This document shows positions 1-14,848 of a stretch of DNA of 64,000 bases, in pieces (the stretch's first letter is position 1; every line of letters begins with the position of its first letter). This stretch comes from Gadus chalcogrammus (Eukaryota > Chordata > Actinopteri > Gadiformes > Gadidae). The notes under the pieces were generated by a model that saw nothing but the letters and a program-made list of their open reading frames with translations, was not told where the DNA came from and made no database searches. The position numbers were made by a program, and so were the translations under genes. The stretch covers positions 20,774,830 to 20,838,829 of the forward strand of contig NC_079419.1 of the NCBI RefSeq assembly GCF_026213295.1. The letters run 5' to 3'.

Positions 1-256
1 ATGCATTACTAGAATGTGAAATCAGCTTAACCTGGAAGGTTTAGCATCTCGTGGGCTAACATTAGCATGAAGTTCTACACAACTAAATCCCTGCTCTAAG
101 GCCTTCAGGATTTACATTTCCAGTAACAGTTTATAATCCCTCATGAATAATCCTGCTGTTAAATAACAAATCAAAACCATCCTACGAGGAAATGGTATCA
201 TCTAGAAATGACTATGTAATCCAACAGTCTGGGGGTAATCTGCTGTGTTAGTGTTA
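1..256. other. unique flank, nothing recognised
   Basis: AT-rich sequence without a convincing reading frame, RNA gene or repeat structure. Confidence 0.4.
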
Positions 257-2736
<2,480 letters not shown>

Positions 2737-2761
2737 TGTGTGTGTGTGGTGTGTGTGTGTG

Positions 2762-2822
<61 letters not shown>

Positions 2823-2831
2823 TGTGTGTGT
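2737..2831. repeat. (GT)n microsatellite
   Basis: About 95 bp of GT dinucleotides with two short interruptions near the left end. Confidence 0.97.
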
Positions 2832-3373
2832 ATGGTCTCACACATCTTTGTATAAGGCCACTAACAGTTTTGAATAGGCTGTTTGGTTCTGTCAGACACA
2901 CAGGCACAAACAAATGGAGGCAGACACACACACACACAAAGCCAGCACAGACGATAAGGTTTTGAAACCGAAAAATTGACCAGCTATCAAAAACACATGA
3001 GCCAGCTACAGAGACAGAAAATCATGAAAAGAAACTGAAGACATCAAGGCTCACGGTGAAAGTGCAGTGCAGGCAATAAATGGTTGAAATGTCCCTTGGT
3101 TTCTCTGAGGAAACTGCCTGGCATTGCATGCACATTTGAACATCTGCATCTGCGACGGTTTTAAGCGTGCAGATGAATCAAAAAACAGGTGTTATACCAA
3201 AGCTTTTCAATCCTCAATGGTAATGCCTCTTTTCATGTTTGTTTGAGGGCAAAAGTTCCACTTTAGGTGGGCCACATAGAAGTGAAAGGACTTTTATCTT
3301 TTACATCGCAAAACCTATTGGAGATATAATGACGAAGGAAATTATAGATGATATAACATTTACAAAGGGTTAG
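2832..3373. other. unique non-coding sequence
   Basis: No gene, RNA or repeat structure seen. A short CA-rich stretch lies near 2920-2938. Confidence 0.4.
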
Positions 3374-3663
3374 AAAAATAATGATATAATTCATAATTAT
3401 TCTTATTTTTTTTTATTTATTTTTTAAAAATGTATCCAGTCATAAATGCATACATACAGTTTCCTCATTGCACCAAGTGAAAGTGTTTTAATTGCAGACC
3501 GATGCTATGGTTTATTAAAAAAAATAATGATATAATTCATAATTATTCTTATTTTTTTTTATTTTATTTTTTAAAATGTATCCAGTCATAAATGCATGCA
3601 TACAGTTTCCTCATTGCACCAAGTGAAAGTGTTTTAATTGCAGACCGATGCTATGGTTTATTA
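3374..3663. repeat. two-copy tandem duplication, 146-bp unit
   Basis: An AT-rich unit (AATAATGATATAATTC ... GATGCTATGGTTTATTA) occurs twice head to tail with a period of 146 bp and only a few differences. The high similarity points to a recent duplication. Confidence 0.9.
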
Positions 3664-3710
3664 GCCCGACACTGTTTCATTTAATTAGTTGAATTTATAC
3701 CTATTTTAGT

Positions 3711-4139
3711 TAACACTTTAAAATAACAATCAGTTATAACTAGTTAATAGATCATAAGTAAACTGTTAATTAATGAATTATGAATGACTTGTTAAGTGTT
3801 TGTTAACAGTGTTAGTTAATGAGTTATAAATGACTTGTTAACTGTATGTTAATGATTTATAACTATACCTTATAAATTAGTAATATCATGAACAAGCTAT
3901 TAGTAAATTATTACTAATGACTTGTTAAGTATCAGTTAATAGTTTATATATGTTATTGGGATGTTATTCTAAAGATGTAACTATTCCTCATTTACTAACA
4001 GTTAATAAATGAGGAATAGTTGCAACTTTAGAATAACATCCCAATAACATATACTTAACAAGTCATTAATAACTCATTAATTAACAGTTTACTTATGATC
4101 TATTAACTAGTTATAACGGATAGTTATTATAAAGTGTTA
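3711..4139. mobile_element. palindromic MITE candidate, ends TAACACTTTA
   Basis: The left end TAACACTTTA and the inverse AAAGTGTTA at the right end are followed inward by long matching arms, for example AACTAGTTAATAGATCATAA on both sides. The two halves fold on each other around about 3985-4000. It has no coding capacity and is AT-rich. I could not define a clean target-site duplication, so the superfamily is open. Confidence 0.7.
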
Positions 4140-5683
4140 CCATTTTTAATTACAAACATTACATTTATACTAAAAGTACCATTAAAATATGAGTCCTGAT
4201 TTGTTAAGCTGGGAAATATCCCGGCTTCAGTCTAAGTATTTGTCTCCTTCAGAACCCATGTTCAGAGCAACATATAAGGCTCCTCCACCATGAGACTACT
4301 GCTGTTCCTACTAGGCCTGCCTCCCCCTTTTTTAAGTGTCCAACTGAATCACTTCTCATGACGTGTGTGTGAGTGTGTGTGTGATGTCGTGTGTGTGTGT
4401 GCGTGCGTTTGTTTGTGTGTGCTTGTGCTTTTGTGTGTGTGTGCTTTTGTTTGTGTGCCATTGGGCCGCAGCTTTTAGCATAGACTGTGAGTGTGTGCAG
4501 TCGTCAGTGTGAGCTTATCTTGGACACATCAGTCAGGTCATCGGGTTACCGTCCACCACGTAATGTCGGAGACAGAATGCCACATTGTTAGAGCGACTCT
4601 CAGGGCCAGCGGAGGCAGGGGGCAGGACACCGGTTCAGTTCTGTCCTGCAGCCTCAAGCTAGCAGTGCTACGCCAACACATTTTCAACACAACCCAACCA
4701 GTGTGTTCAATCCCACAGTGGGAGTGGATCGGACACAGTATAGAGCATAATAGTATTCATAGGTTTAGAGCATACAAATAGTTAATTTCGTAAACAATAT
4801 GATATGATGAGAATTATGTAGTCAATATTATCACTAAGTAATAGCTAATACATTTCTCCACAAAAATACATTTCTGTTCATTATGTGCCCCCCGCTGAGT
4901 TGTACACTGTGTAGTAAGTTCAGCAGTGCAGGGTGGCTACTGACACGTTGTACAACACATTATTCCCACCCAACATTTTGACCACCATGGTCTCAGCTTA
5001 TATAGACGTCCTTCAGCAATCTGATACATTTTCAACCAACTGTTAGAATTACATATGTCTATTTAACATATATTGTTAAACAAATGTCTAACAGGGCAGC
5101 TGTCTGGAAGACGTCATGTGTGGACGGAACCATATCTGCAGCAGCAATTGGACCGTATGCTGAATCAATATAACTTTTGTTGACAATATAGCCTATGCAT
5201 TTCAGTTTTACAGACAATAATAAACGCACCACCAAACATTTAGGCAGGTCAACATAAGATGTCAAATGGACATAATGTTATGACCACACCTATTTCATGC
5301 ACAATTGGAAAATGTTAACTACAACATACGTAACGTGTAAATGTAAATGTAAGAAATTATAATATCCAGATTCAACCGGTTTTTGATCTTCATAGTTTCT
5401 CATCTTTTCTACTACATTTCAACACATCAACACATCCACTGGGCGCTCTGGTCTTCACCCCTGCTACAGGAGAAGCAGAGGAAATCGTTTCTTTGCTTGA
5501 ACTGCTGCCCATGTGAGTCCAGAAATGCTTATTTGTAATGTTACTGTAATGCGTTTACTCTATATTTAAAGACAATTCTAGTGCGTACGTTAAAGCAGTA
5601 AAAAATATAATATATATAAGTGATTTGTAAGTTCCAAATTTGTTACCGCCTAATTTTATGCTGTCACATCTTGTTCCCAGTAA
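4140..5683. other. unique sequence with a degenerate GT/GC stretch
   Basis: A degenerate GT-rich stretch lies at about 4363-4453. The rest holds no recognisable gene or repeat. A 96-codon open frame starting at 4491 lacks any domain and is probably chance. Confidence 0.4.
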
Positions 5684-5865
<182 letters not shown>

Positions 5866-6236
5866 CAACAACTTTATTGAATAAAGAAGCACTGGCACAA
5901 GTTAAAAAGATAACAATGAATCTCAAGTTTGCTATAATGGTTACCAACAATTTTCTGCCATCAATGCAATAAAATAAATTAATTCATTATAAACCACTGC
6001 CCTGTGTTGGGCTGGCCATGATGCTGGCACAAATAATTAAGTTGTTTGTGCTTAATGAGGCAAATCTGTTATAGATTTTGCATCCTCTATATGATTGTTC
6101 TCCCTTTATGTGATTATGTGATAGAGTCCTTCAACCACTGGATCTCCAATTGTAAGACAGCACTCTCTCACCTGTTGGTGGTGAGGCTCCGAGGTGCCGC
6201 TATAGAGACCCTTTTCAAGGCTGTTTCCTTCCTCTA

Positions 6237-6300
6237 GCACGTTGGTCCTCAAAGTGCGGCCCGCAGAAACATTCCTGGTGGCCCGCAATGACATACAGAT
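6237..6300. repeat. possible hAT-type terminal fragment
   Basis: The string GGTCCTCAAAGTGCGGCCCG resembles ends of vertebrate hAT elements that I know in the form CAGNGGTCCTCAAAGTGCGG. No matching inverted end or 8-bp target duplication was found nearby, so this is at best a fragment. Confidence 0.35.
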
Positions 6301-9300
6301 GGAAATATATATATTTTACCAATACATATATACCAATACCAATATTAATTTAAACAAAAATAAATAAATATAAAGAGAAAGGTAGACTCTACCTTTCAAT
6401 TAAATCCTGTTCCATTTGTTAGTTTTAATCCAACTGTACATTACTTTGGAAGGATGAACCTCAGTTTCGTGATTTAGTCCACGGTGCAATGTTTTTTTCA
6501 CCACTGGGATGCTGACGGCGTTTCCCGCCAAAAAAAAATTCCTTTGAGATTGAGTGAAGTAAACTTTAGGCCAATCCTTTTTTGCATGTCAACCAAAAGA
6601 GGGAGATTTTGAGATGGATTCAGTTGATATGCCATAACCACCTCTGTGCCCCAGGGGGAAGCCTTGTCAATCATTACACCTTCATCTGCAGATTCAATGT
6701 GTGTGAAAATGTGTTTCATATCATCTTGTTTTGTAAGCTTCTCGGGAATAGCTTGGCCAGTGTGTGTACCGTGGACTGAGATGGGCTAACATGCAGAATA
6801 ATTGACAACGGGGCAGATAAACAAACCGTCTTTTTGGAGAGAAGCGTAGCCAGGTATCAAGAACGGTGCGATGGTGAGCCGTCAGCAGCTGCATGCTCCG
6901 CAAAGCAACCGCTTTGTCACAGCAAGTGCTCTGTTCAACCTCCGCTGTATCTCTCTCCCCTCTCTCCCCGCTCTCTGTCTCTCTCCCTCTCTCTCCATCT
7001 CCCAGATAGCAGTCTGCTCTCTCTTCCCCAGCTGCAATGCATAGATAAGTCTTACACACCATCATGACAAATGGAGCAGCAAAACAGAGAAGAAACTAGT
7101 TTCTAATCAGACACCAAGAGGGGAAAATAAATTCTTGGAGCTGAGTGTGCACACAACATATTTGAGAAGGATCTCTGACATTTCAGATTTACGTTTCAGT
7201 GAGCAAGTCATTTAAAGTTTTTAGCTTTCATGTTCATGACTTCATTGGAGCTGATTTGTGGATAAAACAGTGCAGGATGGAGGGATGTGGAGAAGATGGT
7301 GCACACATGTAAGAAGGCTTCACAACCTCCACCGGTGACTTGTTGACACATCTCTTCTTGGCGTTGAGTTTCCCTGCTGATGTGTCACCTGTGCCCCCTC
7401 TCCGATCTCATGTGGCCACCCCCCTCAGCAGACGGCAGGTACAAACCATGTTTTCAGGTTTTGTGTACCTTAAGAAACCATATGCCATGAACAACTCAAT
7501 AAGACTCATGCTGTTGGGAAGATGTACTCAAATCAATCAATGCATACCATCATCGATAACATTACCAAAACTATTATTTAACATACTTGTCCTGTCATCT
7601 TTCCAGTGTGTAGAGCTGCTGTTTTTGTATAAATCCCACTTTGTTAAGTGAAATGCTTTCACAATGGTTTCCATTCGCCAACTTAGTATTATTATAACTT
7701 ATAAATCTTCCTGTATGTAAATTGTAATATTTGGTTGCGTAGTGTTGTACTCATCTCCCTTTCTTTCCCCAAGCCCACCCAGTGGAAGGAACAGCCCTCC
7801 AATGAGCCCTGCTCTATTCCTGTGAGACACTCAGTATGTATATATTCAGCGCGGCGGCCCCCTCTGACCATATATCTAGCAGGGCGATGGCAGAATGAAT
7901 CATATCCACTCAACCTTGCTGGCCCAAGGCTAGAGCATTAGCCACCCCCGCCCTCTTCCCTTCCCCTCCTGCCTTCTGACACTTGGTCCTTTTGAATCTC
8001 CCTATTTTTCGTCTGACTCTTCTTCCTTCTCCCCTCGTCCTGGCATTGTGTTGTGCTTCCTCTGGGTTTCTATCCCTCTCGCTCTCTACCCCTCTCTTCC
8101 TCATCCTTAAAATAAATAAATGTGTTTCTGATGTCGGGTGTTCAGCGTGTATGTTCGCTATTAACTATAACTATTAATTTAAATAAGAATATTTTACTGC
8201 TACATTTAGTCAACTTCTCTTTAATGGTAAAGACCAGGTCTCTCTATTCTTCATGTCAGAGGAATTGTGCGTTTGTAACAGTAGGATATTCCCCTGGGAG
8301 GACGGGGTTGCTAAAGGACTGATACCTCAGCATTACTTGGCTACCAGAAGGTAGAGCTCTACAAGTTCTCCCAGGTTTTCTATTGATGCAGGTTGGATGG
8401 GAGGAGAATAAATCGGACACTCCATCTCCCCGACGGCCACTGCCTCACCTAAAATCCATGGAAGTGATGTATAAATGATGGTCAATTAGTCTGTATAGTA
8501 CGTTGTATATTAAGCTCACAATAGCCTATACTTTCCGTCTCTTTGAATGCAGATGCTGACATCTATCTTTGAAGCACTTAAACCACACAAAGTAAAGACA
8601 GATTGGCAGGATTGAGTGGCATATGTAAACCTAAATGATAATACTACTAATAATGATGATGGTGATAATGATGAAACCGACGATAGGGATGACGATAGCA
8701 TTGGTGTTGATGAAGACGACAAATATGGCAATGACGTTGAGGCTTACGTCGATAACTGTAGTCGTAACACTTCCCAGCCAACCAATCAGCACTCTGTAAA
8801 GCGAGTGGGTTGGTCTACAGAGTACTCCTTTTGTATCCGTTGAAAGAGGGACTGCTGCATGTTGAGAGGAGAGCTGTGAAGAGCTGGTGAGTTATTGCAG
8901 GATATCTTTAAATAAAGAATGACAAAAAAAAACAGTAACATGAGTGTCTCTTACTGTTAGAATTCACACTTGGAGTGTGTCTTCGTGTCCTTCGACAATT
9001 CTTTCATCTTCACTTTCAAAATAAATTAACTCAAGTGTATTGTGTGTGTAAGTACGTGTATGTTTGTGTGTGAATGTGTGCGCGTGCATGTGCCATGGAT
9101 TTAGCTACATTACAAAGTTGTTAAGGGAGGCAGGGGCAAATGCTAAGAAGCTGCCATTGGCTACTTCAGATAATGATTTATTTTCCTGACATAGGTGACC
9201 TGTTTATCTGTTCCTGAATCAAAACACCTCCCTTTTTTCCTTTGCATTGCAATTAACAAAATGAAATACAGAATCTAAATGTCATATCGATGGGAAATTC

Positions 9301-10016
9301 ACTATCAAAATAAAAATAGTTTTGTTCTTTGTATCAGGTTGCTCGGTCGGAACTACCTTTATAATAAAGATTATACCACGGCATTGACAAAGAGTTGCTC
9401 CTTAATGGTCCAAAACGTTTCATGGGTGGCCGTTTTCTTTCAGTAACTGAACACCTCTGCCTTTCAACAGTTTCAAATGAATGCGCAATAAATATCAACA
9501 TTGAACTACTGATGTATTTTTGTGTTTATGCGTGTGGTATTCATTTACTTTGGGAATACCCCCATCTCTATAGCTCAAGTTGGCTGGCTAACTCGACAAC
9601 AGGGACTTGAAAGCATATCCATTGCTTGGTGGTTACAGTCCTATTCCAATTTAAGTGTCCTTTTACAATATTGTACAAGTGCGTATAATAATATTAACAT
9701 ATTGCTATAATTATTATCTTTTCAATTTCTGCCAAGTCCGTTAGGCTGGATGCCACTAAATACAACTCACTGTACCTGAAGTAATCAAAGACTGCTGTCA
9801 AGGAAGTGGATTTTTTGCCGTCTTTCGTATCACTTCGCAAGTAGTCCGGTAACTTATCAACCCCAGCATACTCGGTTGCTAAGCGACGTCAACGTCTTTG
9901 GCAGACTATTTCTCTGCTGTTCAACACTATGAATGCTGGTCACAAATAAATTGTAAAAAGTCATACCGTGTGAAGTTATTTTTTCATTTTGGCAAGTAGC
10001 CATGTAATAAGCGGTC
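6301..10016. other. unique non-coding sequence
   Basis: No recognisable gene, RNA or transposon. A GAT/GAC-rich low-complexity stretch at about 8636-8730 gives an acidic open frame. A loose GT-rich stretch lies at about 9040-9090, and CT-rich stretches near 6950-7030 and 8000-8110. A 73-codon minus-strand frame at 6498-6719 has no domain I recognise. Confidence 0.4.
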
Positions 10017-10150
10017 TAATGTATAGTATGTCGCCGGTCATTATAAATAAGCCCCTTCCAATCGAAGCAAGACACCTGCGCTTCGTGTCCGTGTCCGGTT
10101 CACCCTGTCGGGGCTTATTTCCCAGATGATGACCGCCGTTCTATACATTA
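10017..10150. mobile_element. short inverted-repeat element (MITE candidate)
   Basis: The left end TAATGTATAG and right end CTATACATTA are inverse copies. Inside them, AATAAGCCCC (left) and GGGGCTTATT (right), and GGTCAT and ATGACC, also pair. This gives a 134-bp imperfect hairpin with a central CG-rich loop. No coding capacity. Confidence 0.65.
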
Positions 10151-10248
10151 TCCCTCACATACTTCATACTTGAAGGTGAAACTAAAGACCATTATTTTCC
10201 CTGTCATCCACTGAGGAAACCATTATTTCTCCCAGGTGTCAGGCTCGA

Positions 10249-10536
10249 TGAGACTGCAACTACACTAGCCTACGTCACTATGAGACTGCACCTACACTAC
10301 ATCACTATGAGATGCACCTACACTAGGCTACATCACTAGGGGACTGCAACTACACTAGGTTCCATCACTATGAGACTGCACCTACACTAGGTTACGTCAC
10401 TAGGAGACTGCACCTACACTAGGTTACATCACTAGGAGACTGCACCTACACTAGGTTACATCACTAGGAGACTGCACCTACACTTGGCTACATCACTAGG
10501 AGACTGCACCTACACTAGGTTACATCATTAGGAGAC
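10249..10536. repeat. 32-bp minisatellite, about nine copies
   Basis: The unit GAGACTGCACCTACACTAGG plus TTACATCACTAG is repeated about nine times with point changes and small deletions; the second and third copies are the most diverged. Confidence 0.92.
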
Positions 10537-10759
10537 GGCGGATGTTATGAACGTAGGTCTGCCGTGATTCATTACCATGGTTGAAATTTAACTAATAAAT
10601 ATGTAGGCTACCAGCCACACAAGTGAAATGTAATGGTTTGGAAACATTCTAAATGGTTGCTCACCCTGCTGCCCACAATAGATTTTAATGACATAGATCC
10701 CAATTAGTATTATTGTATGACATTTGTTTTTACATTTATGAAAAATACTCGTAACATGT

Positions 10760-11025
10760 TAAGGTGCGGCCACACCAGACGCGTATCTCGCGTACCTCGC
10801 GTATAAAATCGCAATTTTTTCCATAGGGAACCATTGGTTTACGCGCGTATGAGACGTGTACACGCGTTACCTGCGTATAAGCAGCATTTTACTCGCGTAA
10901 TAGTGCGAACACACCAAGCGCGTACCTCGCGTACCATGTACGCGCGTAACGCAGCTAAAATGTTGCTTGACCATTTTGTGTCAAAAATGGTCAGATACGC
11001 GCGTACGCATACGCGCGTAGATGAG
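10760..11025. repeat. TACGCGCGTA-rich repeat patch
   Basis: CpG-dense sequence in AT-rich surroundings. The palindrome TACGCGCGTA and close variants (CTCGCGTACC, ACGCGCGTAT) occur many times. A short module, CACACCAGACGCGTA / CACACCAAGCGCGTACCTCG, appears twice. It resembles a degraded dispersed repeat, but I cannot name a family. Confidence 0.6.
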
Positions 11026-11594
11026 ACCGCCCAAACCCCCCCCCCCCCCAGCCTGTGGCTGCGCTGGATTTAGGAGTCCGAGGAAGGAAACCCAAACGCC
11101 GCTGTGTTTGGGTGGATGATAGAGCTTGGATCGACTTAGACCTACACATCTGCTGTAGTTCATTCTTAAATCCAAACACGATAAATTAAAAAGTATCTGG
11201 CCCAATACTCTACTTTTCAATATGCTGATTATGATCTTATTATAAGCCTATGCATAAGAGTTTAAGAACCACAACACAACTCAGTGAACACCTTGAAATG
11301 TTAATCTGATTGTGCTTAGTTGTTACGATTTCTTACGTTTCTGCTGTGAGGAATTCTGTTTTTACTTGGTTGCACTGTGCACTTTACCCACATCAATACA
11401 GACAGGGGATGTTTGGGTCCGGGGTGGCTTCTTGAACCTTTTACAGAGTGCACGTCTGTCTTGTATCTCTGAATTACCAATCATGTTGAACCTTCACCAC
11501 CCTTCGAGTCAGGCCATGCCCCGAAACAAGGATGCCTGAGGCATCAGAACGATGCTTCATCACTGGTTAGAACGAGAGTGCCTCGCTGTGAAAC

Positions 11595-11817
11595 CTAAGA
11601 ACGAAGTAGAAGGCTATGCACTCCATGTCCACATTTAGAAATATTAATCTTTCTTAATGCATTGTATTTGAAAAATAACTACATAAGTCTTTGTAGATAG
11701 TCTAGCTAAGAACGAAGTAGAAGGCTATGCACTCCCATGTCCACATTTAGAAATATTAATCTTTCTAATGCATTGTATTTGAAAAATAACTATATAAGTC
11801 TTTGTAGATAGTCTAGC
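11595..11817. repeat. two-copy tandem duplication, 111-bp unit
   Basis: CTAAGAACGAAGTAGAAGGC ... GTAGATAGTCTAG occurs twice in direct orientation with a period of 111 bp and only single-base differences and indels. Confidence 0.92.
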
Positions 11818-11878
11818 TTGAAAAGACGCCCCCATCTTCTTTCCCTCGGGAGCTCTCTGCAGAAATTATCCATGTTTA

Positions 11879-12297
11879 AAGGCCCACTATGCAACTTTTT
11901 TAGCCAAAATTACATTAATTATGCTGGTTGAGAGTTATTCTGATGGTTCTGCAACCATTCTGGGTCATTTGGTGGGTGTGTCATTGCCCCATGTCACCTC
12001 TCCAAGGAAAAAGCGCATATGCAACTTGCTCTGTTCGGACCGACACAATCCGGATGTGACGCAGCGGAAGTATCCAATCACGCCTCGAAAATGAAGTCAG
12101 ATTGTAGTTTTGAAAATGCTTTACGGCATAGACACACACCCAAACATGGCACCGGCTAGATATAAACAGCCAGTTGCGAGGCAATTGTTGCATTCATCAT
12201 GGATCAATCGACTGATAAGGGACCCAAGAGGCGACTGTCGGTGGAACAAAAGAAGAATGGACCAGAAAAGAGATCAGACACGAGTGAAAGGAGAACT
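11879..12297 (+). repeat. dispersed repeat, copy 1 (CTATGCAACTTTTT family)
   Basis: It starts GCCCACTATGCAACTTTTTT and carries a short plus-strand frame from the ATG at about 12199 (MDQSTDKGPKRRLSVEQ...). The same start and several internal blocks (GCTTTACGGCA, CCCAAACA) recur in the adjacent sequence from 12298, so this is one copy of a dispersed repeat. I do not know the family name. Confidence 0.6.
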
Positions 12298-12524
12298 ATG
12301 CAACTTTTTGGCTTGATTTACCTTAATATAACAGGCTAAGAGTCATTGCGATGGTTCTATTATACATTTTTGTTCGATTGTTCGTTGTTTCGACTCCCCC
12401 TTGCGCATCTTGGCGGAGAAAAGGAATATGTTTCTGCCGGCGACCCGCCGCCCACTCTCGCGGGAATCTCGGGTCTCGCGAAGTAACGAATTGCTTTACG
12501 GCACAGACCCCCAAACACGGGATA
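12298..12524 (+). repeat. dispersed repeat, copy 2, cut by gap
   Basis: It begins CTATGCAACTTTTTGGCTTG and follows the same order of blocks as the copy at 11879 (GTCATTGCGATGGTTCT, TGCTTTACGGCACAGAC, CCAAACACGGGATA). It runs into the N gap, so its end is unknown. Confidence 0.6.
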
Positions 12525-12624
12525 NNNNNNNNNNNNNNNNNNNNNNNNNNNNNNNNNNNNNNNNNNNNNNNNNNNNNNNNNNNNNNNNNNNNNNNNNNNN
12601 NNNNNNNNNNNNNNNNNNNNNNNN
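12525..12624. other. assembly gap, 100 N
   Basis: Exactly 100 N bases, the usual placeholder for a gap of unknown length. Confidence 0.99.
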
Positions 12625-12923
12625 AGAGGCCCCTGGTCTACATATGCCTATTTAATTTGACAACTCTCAGGTGTTCATGTTCGAAGTGGTTGATTTGAGC
12701 GTTTTTGCCTCATTCCCTTTCCATATTAAATAATATTATCAATACTAATGAATAAAAAAACTGTGCAATGTTTGGTCCCAAAAGGAGACCTGCACAGCAC
12801 TGATATGTTTATTGTTTGTCATTGGCTTGGTTCCTATACATGCAAACTCTAGGAGAAGATAATTTTGAGGGGAATGAGGCAGAGAAAAATATCTGACCAT
12901 AATAAACCATATTGTATGTCGCT

Positions 12924-13527
12924 AACAGAAATATAAGTATGAATGATTTTGTTTTTATTTTGTTAATAAGATGCAAATAAAAGATAACAAACAAAATGTA
13001 TGTATCTTTCCAACACTTTTCATTTAATTGTGATTTAGCACTACAGATATAACAATTAACGCTCAGAGACAGATTGTGATTGTGTCAGTTGAAAAGTCAA
13101 TTTTTTTGCAATGATTACAGGTTCTCCATTTATAAAATAAAGATTAAAAAAAATCTGAAACATAATTGGCAATGCCCATTTTTCCCATATGATGGCAGCA
13201 AACTCCCAAATGTAGTTTTGGTGTACTTACAGTGAGAAAAGCATAAGGGCACCAGGGAGGTAAAACAAGAGTGGCAGGACTCCATTCAGGTGGGAAGTCC
13301 ATATCTCTGGTCTGGGGATTTTTAACAAGCTTCAACCGCCTTCAGGCAGCTGTCACCTGTCATTTCTGCTGACGATTCTGTTATCTTCCCTTGGTAACAG
13401 CATGTAATTTGTATTAATATTGGCCATAATAACATACTGGCAGCAATACAAGCCACATGGTGTTTGCGTCACGTGGGAATATGTATTTTGAGGAGCACAA
13501 GTTACAACTAACAATACTCAAGGCAAG
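12924..13527. repeat. 604-bp direct repeat, left copy
   Basis: This segment recurs at 15232-15835 with an offset of 2308 bp and very few differences. Left of it is unique sequence, right of it the first tRNA-Asn monomers. On the minus strand a 63-codon frame (13335 to 13144) runs through a GTAAGT-like site. It might be an old exon fragment, but no family is recognised. Confidence 0.95.
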
Positions 13528-14092
13528 AAAAAAAAACTGCGTTAAATCACCTCGACATTGATGCCGTCAAATGTTGATAGAAAGTAGCCGTATTTAATTC
13601 CCCACTGATAAATAACCCATGATTTAAATTATAGGGCCCCCTTCCTTTCAGTCCCACCTGAATCATCTCCTTTCAACCCTTAACCTTATCTTTGAGCGTA
13701 TGAATTCTCCTGGGTTCTGGAAAAGGGGAAAAGGGGGGAGCCCCCCTTAAGAACAAGCTTTCCTCTCCCTGTGGCCCCCTTAAATGTTAATTGGTAAAAA
13801 AAGATAGCAAAATATGGCTTTTAAGAAAAAAACTATTTCCATGTTATGATCGTAAGACAAGGTGAAATGGATCATATCTAAACTCCTAAATACTTCCAAT
13901 TCCTAGATAGCACTTTAGCCAGCTAGCTCTTCCAGACACTCCGTACTCAAGTCAACGGAAGTAAATGGTTGGACGGGAAATTACAGCGCAGTTCTATCAA
14001 ATCTACTCTTGGAAACACAGTTGATTATTTTCACTTAACAAAGGTTAATGGTATGGGCTGATGCTTGACCTGGTGTTCAGTAAATATCAGCT

Positions 14093-14166
14093 CGTCCCTG
14101 GGTGGGCTTGAACCACCAACCTTTCGATTAACAGTCGAACACGCTAACCAATTGCGCCACAGAGAC
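14093..14166 (-). tRNA. tRNA-Asn(GTT), C25T variant
   Basis: Full 74-nt cloverleaf with acceptor GTCTCTG/CAGGGAC, loop CTGTTAA and discriminator G. One base differs from the array consensus: D-stem C25 is T, giving a G-U pair. The 3' flank has only T3, so there is no close pol III terminator. Confidence 0.85.
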
Positions 14167-14763
14167 CAATGAACATTTTCACATGTGTATTGAAAAAAAA
14201 GTAATACGCCCAAAAAAGACGTGCGTTAAATCACCTCGACATTGATGTCTTCAAATGTTGATAGAAAGTAGCCGTATTTCATTCCCCACTGATAAATAAC
14301 CCATGATTTAAATTCTAGGGCCCCCTCCCTTTCAGTCCCACCTGAATAATCTCCTTTCAACCCTTAACCTTATCTCTGAGCGTATGAATTCTCCTGGGTT
14401 CTGGAAAAGGGGAAAAGGGGGGAGCCCCCCTTAAGAACAAGCTTTCCTCTCCCTGTGGCCCCCTTAAATGTTAATTGGTAAAAAAAGATAGCAAAATATG
14501 GCTTTTAAGAAAAAAACGATTTCCATGTTATGATCGTAAGACAAGGTGAAATGGATCATATCTAAACTCCTAAATACTTCCAATTCCTAGATAGCACTTT
14601 AGCCAGCTAGCTCTTCCAGACACTCTGTACTCAAGTCAACGGAAGTAAATGGTTGGACGGGAAATGACAGAGCAGTTCTATCAAATCTACTCTTGGAAAC
14701 AGTTGATTTTTTTCACTTAACAAAGGTTAATGGTATGGGCTGATGCTTGACCTGGTGTTCAGT

Positions 14764-14768
14764 AAAAA
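14764..14768 (-). terminator. pol III T5 terminator
   Basis: Five Ts on the minus strand, starting 7 nt past the discriminator of the tRNA at 14775-14848. Most monomers read TATTTA here and lack it. Confidence 0.75.
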
Positions 14769-14774
14769 TCAGCT

Positions 14775-14848
14775 CGTCCCTGGGTGGGCTTGAACCACCA
14801 ACCTTTCGATTAACAGTCGAACGCGCTAACCAATTGCGCCACAGAGAC
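14775..14848 (-). tRNA. tRNA-Asn(GTT), consensus copy
   Basis: Supplies asparagine codons AAC/AAU. All stems pair: acceptor GTCTCTG/CAGGGAC, D GCGC/GCGC, anticodon TTCGA/TCGAA, T GGTGG/CCACC. The anticodon loop is CTGTTAA. Internal promoters are an A box near TGGCGCAATTGG and the B box GGTTCAAGCCC. The B box has A57 where common vertebrate tRNA-Asn has G. There is no intron and no encoded CCA. With its T5 terminator this is one of the best candidates for an expressed copy. Confidence 0.95.

Noticed and set aside
6498..6719. 73-codon minus-strand frame near an hAT-like end, possible transposase piece
   Set aside because: No transposase motif is recognisable and no partner end was found.
13144..13335. 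63-codon minus-strand frame, identical at 15452-15643, next to a GTAAGT site
   Set aside because: Its conservation is explained by the recent 604-bp duplication. No domain or family is recognised.
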